Shown here piece by piece: positions 35,301-43,716 of a stretch of 64,000 nt of DNA (positions are counted from its first letter, which is position 1; each line of letters begins with the position of its first letter). The DNA is from Gammaproteobacteria bacterium (lineage in GTDB: Bacteria; Pseudomonadota; Gammaproteobacteria; JAABTG01). The DNA lies in NCBI GenBank assembly GCA_034522055.1, contig JAXHLS010000002.1:1798001-1862000 (forward strand), read 5' to 3'. The position numbers were made by a program, and so were the translations under genes. Under the pieces are notes generated by a model. That model saw only the letters and a program-made list of their open reading frames with translations, made no database searches and had not been told where the DNA came from.

Positions 35301-38300
35301 GGCCCGACGCACCTGGCGCTACTTCGCGGACTTCGTCGGCCCGCAGGACAACTGGCTGCCACCCGACAACTTCCAGGAATATCCGGCGCCGGCCGTCGCT
35401 TCCCGCACCTCGCCCACCAACATTGGCATGTCTCTCCTGGCTGACTTGGCTGCGGTCGATTTCGGCTACATCACGGTTGGGGAATGCCTGCAGCGCATCG
35501 GCAACACCCTGGCCGCCATGGAAAAGCTGGAACGCTACCGCGGCCATCTTTACAACTGGTACGACACCCGCACGCTGCAACCGCTGCATCCGCAATACGT
35601 CTCCTCTGTGGACAGCGGCAACCTGGCGGGCTGCCTACTCACCCTGCAGGCGGGGCTGGCCGAAATGACGCATCAGCCGGTGCTGTCAGGCAGCGCCTTT
35701 CAGGGACTGCGGGACACCCTGCAGATACTGGCCGAACAGTGGCCCGCCGCGGCCGCTCCCGAGCCGGCGAAAGGCATCGACCTGCTGCAGGACACCCTGC
35801 GCGCACTCACAGCCGACGGGCCGCCGCTGACCCTGGCTGGCGCCGCCAGTGCGCTGGAGCAGATTCGACGCGCGAGCGGCATGTTGCTTGAATCGCTGCC
35901 CACGGACACCGATAGCGACCATGAAGGGGTTTACTGGGCGCAGGCGTTCGACCGGCAGTCCCGAGCCCTCCAGGACGAACTCGCATTCCTGGTGCCCGCT
36001 TCGTGGCAGGGCAGCGCCATCCCGACGCGCATGGAACTGGCCGGCGCGGGGACAGCCGGCGCTGTCGTGCTGACACAACTGGACTCCATCCATGACCTGA
36101 TGAAACGGTGCCGCGACCTGGCAGCGATGGACTTCGGATTTCTCTACGATGCCGCGCGTGATCTGCTGGCCATCGGCTATGACATCGGCGAGCGACGGCG
36201 CGATCCTTCCTGCTACGACCTTCTGGCATCGGAATCGCGGCTGGCCAGTTTCCTGCTCATCGCTCAGGGACAGGTGCCACAGAAGCACTGGTTCTCGCTC
36301 GGCCGCCTGCTCACCAGGCACGGCGCCGACCTCAGCCTGATCTCGTGGAGCGGCTCGATGTTCGAGTACCTGATGCCGCTGCTGATCATGCCGAGTTACC
36401 CGAACACCCTGCTGGAGCAGACCTGCAAGGCGGCGGTGGCGCGCCAGGTCGAATACGGCCGCCAGCGCGCGGTGCCATGGGGGATCTCCGAGTCCTGCTA
36501 CAACGCTACTGATCTCAACCAGGTGTACCAGTACAGGGCCTTCGGCGTGCCGGGCCTCGGCTTCAAGCGCGGGCTGGGCGAAGACCTGGTCATCGCGCCC
36601 TATGCCAGCGCCCTGGCGTTGACGGTGATGCCGCGGGACGCCTGCCGCAACCTGCAGACCCTGGCCAATCAGGGCTTTCTCGGCGCCTACGGTTTCTACG
36701 AGGCCATCGACTACACGCCGTCGCGGGTGCCGCGTGGCAAGCCGCACGCCATCGTGCGTTCGTTCATGGCGCATCACCAGGGCATGAGCCTGCTGGCGTA
36801 CGCGCATGTCCTGCTCGACCAGCCGATGCAGCACCGCTTCATGTCCGACCCATTCGCGCGGGCGACCGAACTGCTGCTGCAGGAGCGGGTGCCGAAGAAG
36901 GGCGCCACCCTGCACCCGCACGCGGCCGAAGTGAGTGCCGCCGCCCGCCCGCCCAGCGCGGACGTCGGTTCGATCATGCGCGTGTTCACCGAACCGAACA
37001 CCCGGCTGCCCGAAGTGCACCTGTTGTCGAACGGCCGCTATCACGTCATGGCAACCCATGCCGGCGGCAGCGCCAGCCGCTGGCGCGACCTCGCCATCAC
37101 GCGCTGGCGCGAGGACGCCACCACCGACGGCTGGGGTACCTTCATCTACCTGCGCGACCGCGACAGCGGCGAGTACTGGTCGGCCGCGCATCAGCCGACC
37201 CTGCGCCCTGCCGAACATTACGAGGCGATCTTCGTGCAGGGGCGTGCCGAATACCGGCGGCGCGATCACGCCATCGAGGCGCATACCGAAATCTGCGTGT
37301 CGCCGGAGGACGATGTCGAGATCCGTCGCGTCACCCTCACCAACCAGTCGGCCCGCGGCCGTCGCATCGAGGTGACGAGCTATGGGGAAGTGGTGTTGGC
37401 GCCGCCCCATGCCGACCTCGCGCACCGCGCCTTCAGCAACCTGTTCGTGCAGACCGAAATCCTGCCCGAGCTGCGAGCGATCCTCTGCACGCGGAGACCG
37501 CGCACGCCGGGTGAGCAGCCCCCCTGGATGTTTCACCTGCTGGCCGCGCCGGGGGCCACTGCGGACGAACCATCCTTCGAGACGGACCGCGCCCGCTTCA
37601 TCGGGCGCGGCCGCACCGCGGCCAACCCGCTGATGCTCGATAACCGGGACGGTCCAACCCGTCTGTCGAACACGGACGGCCCGGTGCTCGACCCCATCGT
37701 GTCGATCCGCCGTGCCCTGATCCTGTCACCCGACGAATCGGCCACCGTGCAAGTCATCTCCGGAGTGGCCGATACGCGCGAGGCCGCACTGGCGCTGCTG
37801 GAAAAATACAACGACCGCCACTTCGTCGAGCGCGCGTTCGAGATGGCCTGGTACCAGAGCCAGGAGGTGCTGCGCCACCTCAACATAACCGAAGCCGAGG
37901 CGCAGCTCTTCGGCCGTATGGCGAACTCCGTCGTCTTCGGCCATGCCCTGCGCCGTGCTTCACCGGATATCCTTGCACGCAACCAGTTGGGGCAGGCCGG
38001 GCTGTGGCGGTTCAGCATTTCGGGCGATCTGCCCATCGTGTTGTTGCACATCGGCGGTATCGGTCGCATCGATCTGGTCAAACAGGTCCTGCAGGCCCAT
38101 GCCTATTGGCGCATGAAGGGTCTGGCCGCCGATCTGGTGATCGTGAATGAGGATTTCTCCGGCTACCGGGCGGAGTTGCAGGACCTGATCATGGGCCTGA
38201 TCAACACGGGGTCCGACGCGCACGCGATGGATAGGCCGGGCGGGGTCTTCGTGCGGCGGGCCGAGGAGTTGACGGAGGACGAACGCGTCTTGCTGCAGAC

Positions 38301-40842
38301 CGTTGCCCGCATCGTCTTCAGCGACACTACCGAAATGCTGATCGAGCAGGTGGAACGCCGCAGGTCGGCGAAGCGTCCGTCGGACCTACTGGAGCCCGTG
38401 CGGCGGGCGGCTCACGATCCGATCTATCCGCTGGCGGCGCGCCAGCGTATTTTCAGCAACGGGCTGGGCGGGTTCACACCCGACGGGCACGAATACGTGA
38501 TTACCCTCGAACCCGGCCAGGACACACCGGCACCGTGGTCCAACGTCATCGCCAGCCCGTACATGGGCACGGTCGTCAGCGAGGGTGGCAGCGCCTACAC
38601 CTGGGTGGAGAACGCCCACGAATTCCGGTTGACCAGCTGGCACAATGATCCCCTCTCCGACAGCAGCGGGGAAGCGGTTTACCTGCGCGATGAGGAGACC
38701 GGCGCATTCTGGTCGCCGACGCCGCTGCCCGCTCGTGGCAGATCCGGCTATGTGTGCCGACACGGCTTCGGCTACAGCGTGTTCGAGCATTTCGAGTCCG
38801 GCATCGCTTCCGAGTTGCGTACCTACGTCGCCATGGACGCGCCGGTGAAGTTCGTGGTCGTGAAGCTGCGCAACGCCTCGCAGTACAAACGCCGCCTATC
38901 CCTTACCGGCTATTGGGAACTGGTGCTCGGCGAATGGCGGCACACCAACCAGATGCACATCGTCACTGAAACCGATCCGCACAGCGACGCGCTGTTTGCC
39001 CGCAATGCCTACGGCCGTGAATACGCCGACCGCGTGGTGTTCGCCCACGTCAGCGAACGCGGGCGTACGGTGAGCGGAGACCGTGTCGAGTTCATCGGTC
39101 GTAACGGCTCGCTGGCGAGCCCGGCGGCCATGGGACACAAGCGCCTGTCGGGCCGGACCGGCGCGGGCTTCGATCCATGCGCCGCGATCCAGACCGGGGC
39201 CGAGCTGGCGGTCGGGGAGGAACGCGAGATCGTGTTCATCTTCGGCGCGGCCCGTGACACCGGCGAAGCGCGGCGCTTCATTCAGCGCTTCGGCGGATGC
39301 GCGAGCGCGCGGCAGGCGCTGGAAGCGGTGTGGGAACACTGGAACCGTACCCTCGGTGCGGTAAATGTCGACACACCCGATACCGCGCTCAACATGCTGG
39401 TCAACGGTTGGCTGGTTTACCAGACATTGTCATGCAGGTTGTGGGGACGCAGCGGTTATTACCAGTCCGGCGGCGCTTACGGTTTCCGCGATCAGCTGCA
39501 GGACACCATGGCGCTGATCCATGCGACGCCCGGGCTCGCCCGCGAGCAACTGATCCGACACGCCGGGCGACAGTTTCCCAAAGGCGACGTGCAGCACTGG
39601 TGGCACCCGCCCGGCGGACAGGGTGTGCGCACGCGTTTTTCCGACGACTATCTATGGCTGCCGTACGCCGCTTGCCGCTATGTGCGGGCGACCGGCGACA
39701 CCGGCGTGCTTGACGAACTCATCCATTTTCTGGAAGGCCGCGAGCTGTATGCCGAAGAAGAGGCCTATTACGATCAGCCGCGACGTTCGCCCGACGCCGC
39801 CAGCTTGTACGAGCACTGCGTGCGTGCCCTCAAGCACGGGCTGCGTTTCGGCGAGCATCATTTGCCCCTGATGGGATGCGGCGACTGGAATGACGGTATG
39901 AATCTCGTCGGCAAGGATGGCAAGGGCGAAAGCGTATGGCTGGCGTGGTTCCTGCTCGAAAACCTGGAACTATTTGCCGGCCTGGCGCGCGATCGCGAAG
40001 ATACCGACTTTGCCGAGCTGTGTACCGCCCAGGCAACCCGGCTGCGCAGCAACATCGAGGACCAGGCCTGGGATGGTCAATGGTACCGGCGCGCCTGGTT
40101 CGACGACGGCACCCCGCTGGGATCGGCCGCCAACGAAGAATGCCAGATCGATTCCATCAGCCAGAGCTGGGCGGTCATTTCCGGCGGAGGCGCCGCCGGG
40201 CGGGCCCACCAGGCGATGACAGCGGTCGACCAGCGTCTGGTGCGGCGTGACCATCGGCTCATCCAGCTGCTCGACCCGCCTTTCGATACCGCCGACCTGG
40301 AACCAGGCTACATCAAGGGTTACATCCCGGGCGTGCGCGAGAACGGCGGTCAATACACCCACGCGGCGATCTGGGCCACGATGGCCTTCGCCATGCTGGG
40401 CGATACGGAACGCGCGTGGGAATACTTTGATCTGCTCAATCCCGTCAACCACGGCAGCACACCTGAGCGGATCGCGCGCTACCGCGTAGAGCCCTACGTC
40501 ATGTGTGCCGACATCTATGGTGTGTCACCGCATATCGGCCGTGGTGGGTGGACCTGGTACACCGGCGCGGCCGGCTGGATGTACCGGCTGGCCGTGGAAA
40601 CCCTGCTCGGCCTCAACCTCGAAGTGGACCATCTGCGCATAGCGCCCCGCATCCCGGCCGATTGGGATTCGTACAAGATCCATTACCGCTATCGCGACAC
40701 CGTCTATCACATCACCATCAGACGTGCCGGCACGCAGGGGCACGTGAGCCGCGTAACGCTGGACGGTGCCGAGTGTCCCGACACGCTCATTCCACTCGTC
40801 GACGACCGCCGCGAACACACCGTCGAAGTAGGGCTGGGTTGA
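32323..40842 (+). CDS. ndvB: Cyclic beta-glucan synthase (NdvB/ChvB-like, GT84 plus GH94)
   Basis: A giant membrane enzyme of about 2,839 residues that builds periplasmic cyclic beta-glucans used in osmoadaptation and surface interactions. Order: N-terminal domain with DNFYLIEQQ; membrane helices near residues 388-445; GT84 glycosyltransferase (VVVPTLITRTQDIDNLIEAM, then TLDTDTQLP with DxD); membrane helices near 803-845; glycoamylase-like domain about 1020-1500 (MAHHQGMSLLAY); tandem carbohydrate-binding and GH94 phosphorylase-like domain to the end, with catalytic Asp in GCGDWNDGMN near residue 2519. No ATG or GTG start exists. TTG at 32323 lacks a ribosome-binding site, while the frame stays open upstream to 32182, so the true start is uncertain. 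Confidence 0.9.
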   Translation: MLRSELFSIDQLKRHALTLAGRHRIDPGPGPDRLLPRLADNERVLLTAYDVVTAAAATPGQRIVPAEAWLLDNFYLIEQQISLARRHLPRGYSRQLPRLSDGPLAGFPRIYELAQELISHMDGRVDSDNATQFISAYQAAEPLKLGELWAFPIMLQLALLENLRRVGVRIAQRREERDAATIWADRMFAAAERDPKQLIHLLAEFAYADVPLTAPFVEEFYGRLQAQGSAMAFVQTWVEQKLLEQGVTATGLSEAASRTAAANQISIANSIGSLRFIGAMDWKQFVESLSLVERALREDPLDSYASQDFATRDRYRHAIEDVARHSTASEWVVAREAIALAQAAHRGSHDRSAHVGYFLIGRGRSQLEHAVGCRVPWKSRMSRVAQPIRLFLYLGPILLLTALSIDIVLSALGRYDVHDERLWLLALPLLIAASALAVPLMNRLVTLVLPPRALPRMDFSAGIPDRHRTMVVVPTLITRTQDIDNLIEAMEIRYLGNRDPNLFFALLTDFADAPVQTLPEDSALLAHARAAVDALNATYRDDRPCIFYLFHRPRLWNSVEGVWMGYERKRGKLEQFNARLRGDARKAFSDIVGDPSILESIRYVITLDTDTQLPRDAARTLVGNLAHPLNRPVYDAARGRIVDGYAILQPRASISLTSAGGSRFARLFAGDSGIDPYTREVSDVYQDMFGEGSFIGKGIYDVDAFRQAVDGRFPENLILSHDLLESGYARSALVSDVDLIEEHPAGVNVDASRRHRWIRGDWQLAGWLLPRVPGPPNGTQARRLPNPLSALSRWKLFDNLRRSLVAPALLALLAGGWLLGLGPVWLWTLVVVAVVLLPPLLSTLLELVRRPPERAWLVHLNVTGRSAGRPLMLGLLTLVFLPNDTRICLGAILGSGVRMLFTRRGLLLWQLPAYGRRNARRTLPEFFREMWIAPALATALGGALAVAGTPWHAAAPLLLLWLASPAIGWWISQPLVAPAPGLSADQHAFLRTSARRTWRYFADFVGPQDNWLPPDNFQEYPAPAVASRTSPTNIGMSLLADLAAVDFGYITVGECLQRIGNTLAAMEKLERYRGHLYNWYDTRTLQPLHPQYVSSVDSGNLAGCLLTLQAGLAEMTHQPVLSGSAFQGLRDTLQILAEQWPAAAAPEPAKGIDLLQDTLRALTADGPPLTLAGAASALEQIRRASGMLLESLPTDTDSDHEGVYWAQAFDRQSRALQDELAFLVPASWQGSAIPTRMELAGAGTAGAVVLTQLDSIHDLMKRCRDLAAMDFGFLYDAARDLLAIGYDIGERRRDPSCYDLLASESRLASFLLIAQGQVPQKHWFSLGRLLTRHGADLSLISWSGSMFEYLMPLLIMPSYPNTLLEQTCKAAVARQVEYGRQRAVPWGISESCYNATDLNQVYQYRAFGVPGLGFKRGLGEDLVIAPYASALALTVMPRDACRNLQTLANQGFLGAYGFYEAIDYTPSRVPRGKPHAIVRSFMAHHQGMSLLAYAHVLLDQPMQHRFMSDPFARATELLLQERVPKKGATLHPHAAEVSAAARPPSADVGSIMRVFTEPNTRLPEVHLLSNGRYHVMATHAGGSASRWRDLAITRWREDATTDGWGTFIYLRDRDSGEYWSAAHQPTLRPAEHYEAIFVQGRAEYRRRDHAIEAHTEICVSPEDDVEIRRVTLTNQSARGRRIEVTSYGEVVLAPPHADLAHRAFSNLFVQTEILPELRAILCTRRPRTPGEQPPWMFHLLAAPGATADEPSFETDRARFIGRGRTAANPLMLDNRDGPTRLSNTDGPVLDPIVSIRRALILSPDESATVQVISGVADTREAALALLEKYNDRHFVERAFEMAWYQSQEVLRHLNITEAEAQLFGRMANSVVFGHALRRASPDILARNQLGQAGLWRFSISGDLPIVLLHIGGIGRIDLVKQVLQAHAYWRMKGLAADLVIVNEDFSGYRAELQDLIMGLINTGSDAHAMDRPGGVFVRRAEELTEDERVLLQTVARIVFSDTTEMLIEQVERRRSAKRPSDLLEPVRRAAHDPIYPLAARQRIFSNGLGGFTPDGHEYVITLEPGQDTPAPWSNVIASPYMGTVVSEGGSAYTWVENAHEFRLTSWHNDPLSDSSGEAVYLRDEETGAFWSPTPLPARGRSGYVCRHGFGYSVFEHFESGIASELRTYVAMDAPVKFVVVKLRNASQYKRRLSLTGYWELVLGEWRHTNQMHIVTETDPHSDALFARNAYGREYADRVVFAHVSERGRTVSGDRVEFIGRNGSLASPAAMGHKRLSGRTGAGFDPCAAIQTGAELAVGEEREIVFIFGAARDTGEARRFIQRFGGCASARQALEAVWEHWNRTLGAVNVDTPDTALNMLVNGWLVYQTLSCRLWGRSGYYQSGGAYGFRDQLQDTMALIHATPGLAREQLIRHAGRQFPKGDVQHWWHPPGGQGVRTRFSDDYLWLPYAACRYVRATGDTGVLDELIHFLEGRELYAEEEAYYDQPRRSPDAASLYEHCVRALKHGLRFGEHHLPLMGCGDWNDGMNLVGKDGKGESVWLAWFLLENLELFAGLARDREDTDFAELCTAQATRLRSNIEDQAWDGQWYRRAWFDDGTPLGSAANEECQIDSISQSWAVISGGGAAGRAHQAMTAVDQRLVRRDHRLIQLLDPPFDTADLEPGYIKGYIPGVRENGGQYTHAAIWATMAFAMLGDTERAWEYFDLLNPVNHGSTPERIARYRVEPYVMCADIYGVSPHIGRGGWTWYTGAAGWMYRLAVETLLGLNLEVDHLRIAPRIPADWDSYKIHYRYRDTVYHITIRRAGTQGHVSRVTLDGAECPDTLIPLVDDRREHTVEVGLG

Positions 40843-40853
40843 AAGGCCCTAAA

Positions 40854-41050
40854 GGGGTCAGTATCCGAGGCATCTCCACGAATTTTGATGTCTCGATTCC
40901 AGTCGAGCCCCAAGACGTCCAATTCGGCGAGGCGCTCATGGAGAACGGCATCACCCGCTTCGTCAATCGGCTGGAAGACCATTGCTGTTCCCTTGGCGCT
41001 CTTGGCGTCTTGGCGAGAGGAAATTCATGGGGATCCCACAGTGTCTGACC
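40854..41050. repeat. Element flanked by inverted GGGGTCAG / CTGACCCC
   Basis: GGGGTCAG at 40855-40862 and TCTGACCCC at 41044-41052 face each other about 190 bases apart. Inside is CTTGGCGCTCTTGGCGTCTT-type iteration (40993-41016) that recurs in degenerate form at 53982-54004, next to the AbiE hairpin. This accounts for most of the ndvB-mscS gap. A minus-strand frame here (FQPIDEAGDAVLHERLAEL) may be a gene remnant. Confidence 0.5.
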
Positions 41051-41082
41051 CCGTTACTTGCGCGCCCTTCCCAGCCGGAAAG

Positions 41083-42426
41083 TCAGCCGCCTTTCTTCAG
41101 CAGGTTCTCTTCGTCGGAGGTGCGCAGGTCATCGGCCACTTGCTTGTCGATCGTATGGTCGGCCGTCACGTCGCTGTCTGCAGCCATGGCAGCGGCCTGG
41201 CGCGGCGGCGGTGCCGGTGCGGGGCGTGCGGCCCCGCCTTCGCCGGGCGATAGAGGAACCGCATCGCGCAGGTGGATGCGGTAGATGGGTTCGGGCATCT
41301 CGATGCCAGCGGCGTCGAACGCGGCCTTCACCAGGCGGATGGCCTCGCTGCGCGCCTTCGAGATGTCCGTTTCACGCTGGTCGATCCAGGCGAGGAAACT
41401 CAGTTGCACCGTACTGTCGCCCAGTTCCGAGATCAGCACTTGCGGTCCCGGGGCGGGCAGGATCCCGTTTATCCGCCCCAAGGTCGTCATGCCGAGGTCC
41501 CGGGCGGCCGCTACGTCCAGGTCCACGGATACACCCACCTTGAACTCGAAGCGACGCAAGGGATTGCGGGTAAAGTTCAACATTGCCGAGGTGATGATAG
41601 TGCTGTTGGGAATGCGCAAGTGGTTGCCATCCAGGGTCATCAGCACCGTATCGCGTGAGGTCAGGCGCACCACCTTGCCGAGGAATTCTCCGATCTGCAC
41701 CTGGTCACCGATGGAAAAGGGGTTGCGGGCGCTGAGCAGCACGCCGGCAAGGTAGTTTTCCGCGATATTGCGGAAGGCGAAGCCCAGCGCAATCCCTGCG
41801 ATCCCAGCGACACCGAGCAGCGCCCCGACCACGGCGATGGCGTCCAGGATCTCCAGGGCGATCAGCAGCCCGATGCCGATGACCAGCAGGCGAACGACGC
41901 GCAGCCCCAGGTTCACGGCAAGGTCGGATAGGCCGGCGCGCCGCAACCAGGCACCACGCGACCCCGCCCACTGGCCGAGGAACCAGAACAGCACCACCAC
42001 GAGCAGGGCGACCAGGCCCACTGGTAAGGCTCGCAGCAGGTCGGCGCCAATTTTCTGAAACTTGCGGCTGGCCGGGCGCAGGCGACTGGCCACGTCCGCC
42101 TCCTCGCTGAGGCGGTTCAAGACATAGACGACGCCCTCGGTGTGGCTCGCGATCGCGAAGGCGTCGCGGTTGAGGCGGGAGCTGGGGACTTCGCCGGCAA
42201 GGGTGACGACACCCGAAGTGACCTGGACATCGATGTCCTGCAGGCCGTCGATGGCGCCCAGCACGGCGAGGAGACGGTTGCGGATCAGGGCGTCCTCCGG
42301 GACGTCCAGCACCTGGATCGCCGGGGCCGTGACGTTGGTTTCGGATGTATACAACTCCTGGCCCCAAGCCGGTTGCTGCCAGGACATGAGGACCAGCAAG
42401 AGCATCGTCAGTATTCGTTTCATCAT
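41083..42426 (-). CDS. MscS-family mechanosensitive channel with N-terminal BON domain
   Basis: A 447-residue inner membrane protein. The signal peptide is residues 1-22. A periplasmic BON domain (about 40-112, DIDVQVTSGVVTLAGEVPS) is followed by three or more membrane helices (128-230) and the MscS pore and beta domain (GIAGIALGFAFRNIAENYLAG, NPFSIGDQVQIGEFLGKV, IPNSTIITSAMLNFTRNP). A cytoplasmic alpha-beta domain and a hydrophilic tail complete it. Such channels release solutes on hypo-osmotic shock. Its convergent neighbour makes osmoregulated glucans, suggesting a local osmotic-response theme. Upstream 42427-42559 separates it from the divergent fitA-like gene. Confidence 0.93.
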   Translation of the reverse strand: MMKRILTMLLLVLMSWQQPAWGQELYTSETNVTAPAIQVLDVPEDALIRNRLLAVLGAIDGLQDIDVQVTSGVVTLAGEVPSSRLNRDAFAIASHTEGVVYVLNRLSEEADVASRLRPASRKFQKIGADLLRALPVGLVALLVVVLFWFLGQWAGSRGAWLRRAGLSDLAVNLGLRVVRLLVIGIGLLIALEILDAIAVVGALLGVAGIAGIALGFAFRNIAENYLAGVLLSARNPFSIGDQVQIGEFLGKVVRLTSRDTVLMTLDGNHLRIPNSTIITSAMLNFTRNPLRRFEFKVGVSVDLDVAAARDLGMTTLGRINGILPAPGPQVLISELGDSTVQLSFLAWIDQRETDISKARSEAIRLVKAAFDAAGIEMPEPIYRIHLRDAVPLSPGEGGAARPAPAPPPRQAAAMAADSDVTADHTIDKQVADDLRTSDEENLLKKGG

Positions 42427-42559
42427 GAGTAACTATGGCACCTTCACGCCCTTCACGTCCGGTCAGCGGCGACGCGGCGAGGCTGCCTGATGGTCGCTTG
42501 ATCGCTGATCAGTCAATGACTAATATGCATGCATTGCTGTCAACTGGAGGCCTGCACCC

Positions 42560-42808
42560 GTGGCAACGATGACCATTCGCAATATCGATGATCGTCTGAA
42601 GGCACGGCTGCGCGTGCGCGCCGCCCAGCATGGCCGATCGATGGAGGATGAAGTCCGGGATATCCTGCGCTCGGCCCTGTCTGTCGAGTCCGCAGCAAAG
42701 CCGTCCCTGATCGATTCGATCCGTTCCCGGTTGGCACCCCTGGGGGGCGTGGAACTCGAGGAACCGCCGCGTGAACTCATCCGGGAGCCGCAGGATCTGG
42801 GTCGGTGA
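42560..42808 (+). CDS. FitA-like ribbon-helix-helix antitoxin
   Basis: An 82-residue antitoxin. The N-terminal RHH DNA-binding domain reads MTIRNIDDRLKARLRVRAAQ and HGRSMEDEVRDIL, the FitA/VapB type. The C-terminal part wraps the toxin. GGAGG at 42546-42550 suits the GTG start at 42560; an internal ATG at 42569 is the alternative. The pair would autorepress its own promoter. Its stop overlaps the toxin start by four bases (GTGA). Confidence 0.9.
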   Translation: MATMTIRNIDDRLKARLRVRAAQHGRSMEDEVRDILRSALSVESAAKPSLIDSIRSRLAPLGGVELEEPPRELIREPQDLGR

Positions 42809-43224
42809 TCGTTCTGGATACCAACGTCCTGTCCGAAACCCTGCGCCCGGCGCCGACGCTCCGCATCCTGGAGTGGCTGGAAGGGCAATGGCGTGGTGCA
42901 TTGTTCACCACGACGGTGACCCGGGGAGAACTCTTCTACGGCGTGCGCCTGTTGCCGGATGGCCGGCGGCGCCGTGGATTGATGGCGGCGTTGCAGGCGA
43001 TTTTCGACCAGGACTTCGCGGGACAGGTGCTGAGCTTCGACGCGGACGCTGCGGATGGTTACGCGGAGATCGCCGCCTCCCGCAGGCTGCTGGGCCGCCC
43101 CATCAGCCAGTTCGACGCCATGATCGCAGCGATGGCGCGGTCGAGGGGGGCTGTCCTGGCCACCCGCAACGTTCGCGATTTCGCGGACTGCGGCCTGGAA
43201 TTGATTGACCCGTGGAACGCCTGA
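42805..43224 (+). CDS. FitB/VapC-type PIN-domain toxin
   Basis: A 139-residue PIN ribonuclease, predicted to cleave tRNA or other RNA when free of antitoxin. The four acidic residues are in place: Asp in VLDTNVLSE, Glu in TRGELFYGV, Asp in ISQFDAMIAA and Asp in RNVRDFADCG, the last motif being typical of FitB. GTG start overlapping the antitoxin stop. Immediately downstream is repeat cluster C, so the module sits at a repeat-rich junction. Confidence 0.93.
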   Translation: MIVLDTNVLSETLRPAPTLRILEWLEGQWRGALFTTTVTRGELFYGVRLLPDGRRRRGLMAALQAIFDQDFAGQVLSFDADAADGYAEIAASRRLLGRPISQFDAMIAAMARSRGAVLATRNVRDFADCGLELIDPWNA

Positions 43225-43289
43225 GGCCGGTGGCGTGCGCATGCCTGCGGCAGGTCACATCATCAGCCCTCGCAAAGGGGGCAGCACCG

Positions 43290-43530
43290 GGTCGCGCGTG
43301 ATGCGCGGCGGGTTTGAATGTCGGGATGAATCCCGACCTACATCCGTGCCAAAGGAATGGGCGGTGGGGTGTTGCGTAGGCCCAGCTGTAGGTCGGGCTG
43401 TAGGTCGGGCTTCAGCCCGACACCGAACCCTGGCCGGTGGTACCGACCCGGCGTGAGGTATGCGCGGCGGGTTCGAATGTCGGGATGAATCCCGACCTAC
43501 GAAAAGCGTAACCGCGAAAGACGCGAGTGA
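43290..43530. repeat. Composite repeat cluster C
   Basis: One and a half units of the cluster B type: GGGTTTGAATGTCGGGATGA at 43310 and a second copy at 43468, with GTCGGGCTTCAGCCCGAC between them. An AACCGCGAAAGACGCGAGTG end (43510-43529) is present on one side only, so the inverted partner is lost. The remaining 43531-43716 holds a short CCTTTCCCATTTCC direct repeat (about 43633-43662) and no gene. Confidence 0.8.
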
Positions 43531-43716
43531 CGCGAAAAGGGAGAAGGTCAGGGAGGAGTGGCCGTTTGAAAAGGCGCAGCGGATCCACCGTTTCGACCTC
43601 AGCAGAGCGGACGCACGGGTGGTAATCTTTTCCCCTTTCCCATTTCCCCTTTCCCATTTCCTCGGGGGAGAAGGACAGAGGCGTAGGTCCGCTGCTCTTG
43701 GCAGCCGACGGAAACT

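Noticed and set aside
35686-37536. 616-residue minus-strand frame
   Set aside because: Antisense to the glucan synthase; no recognisable domain.
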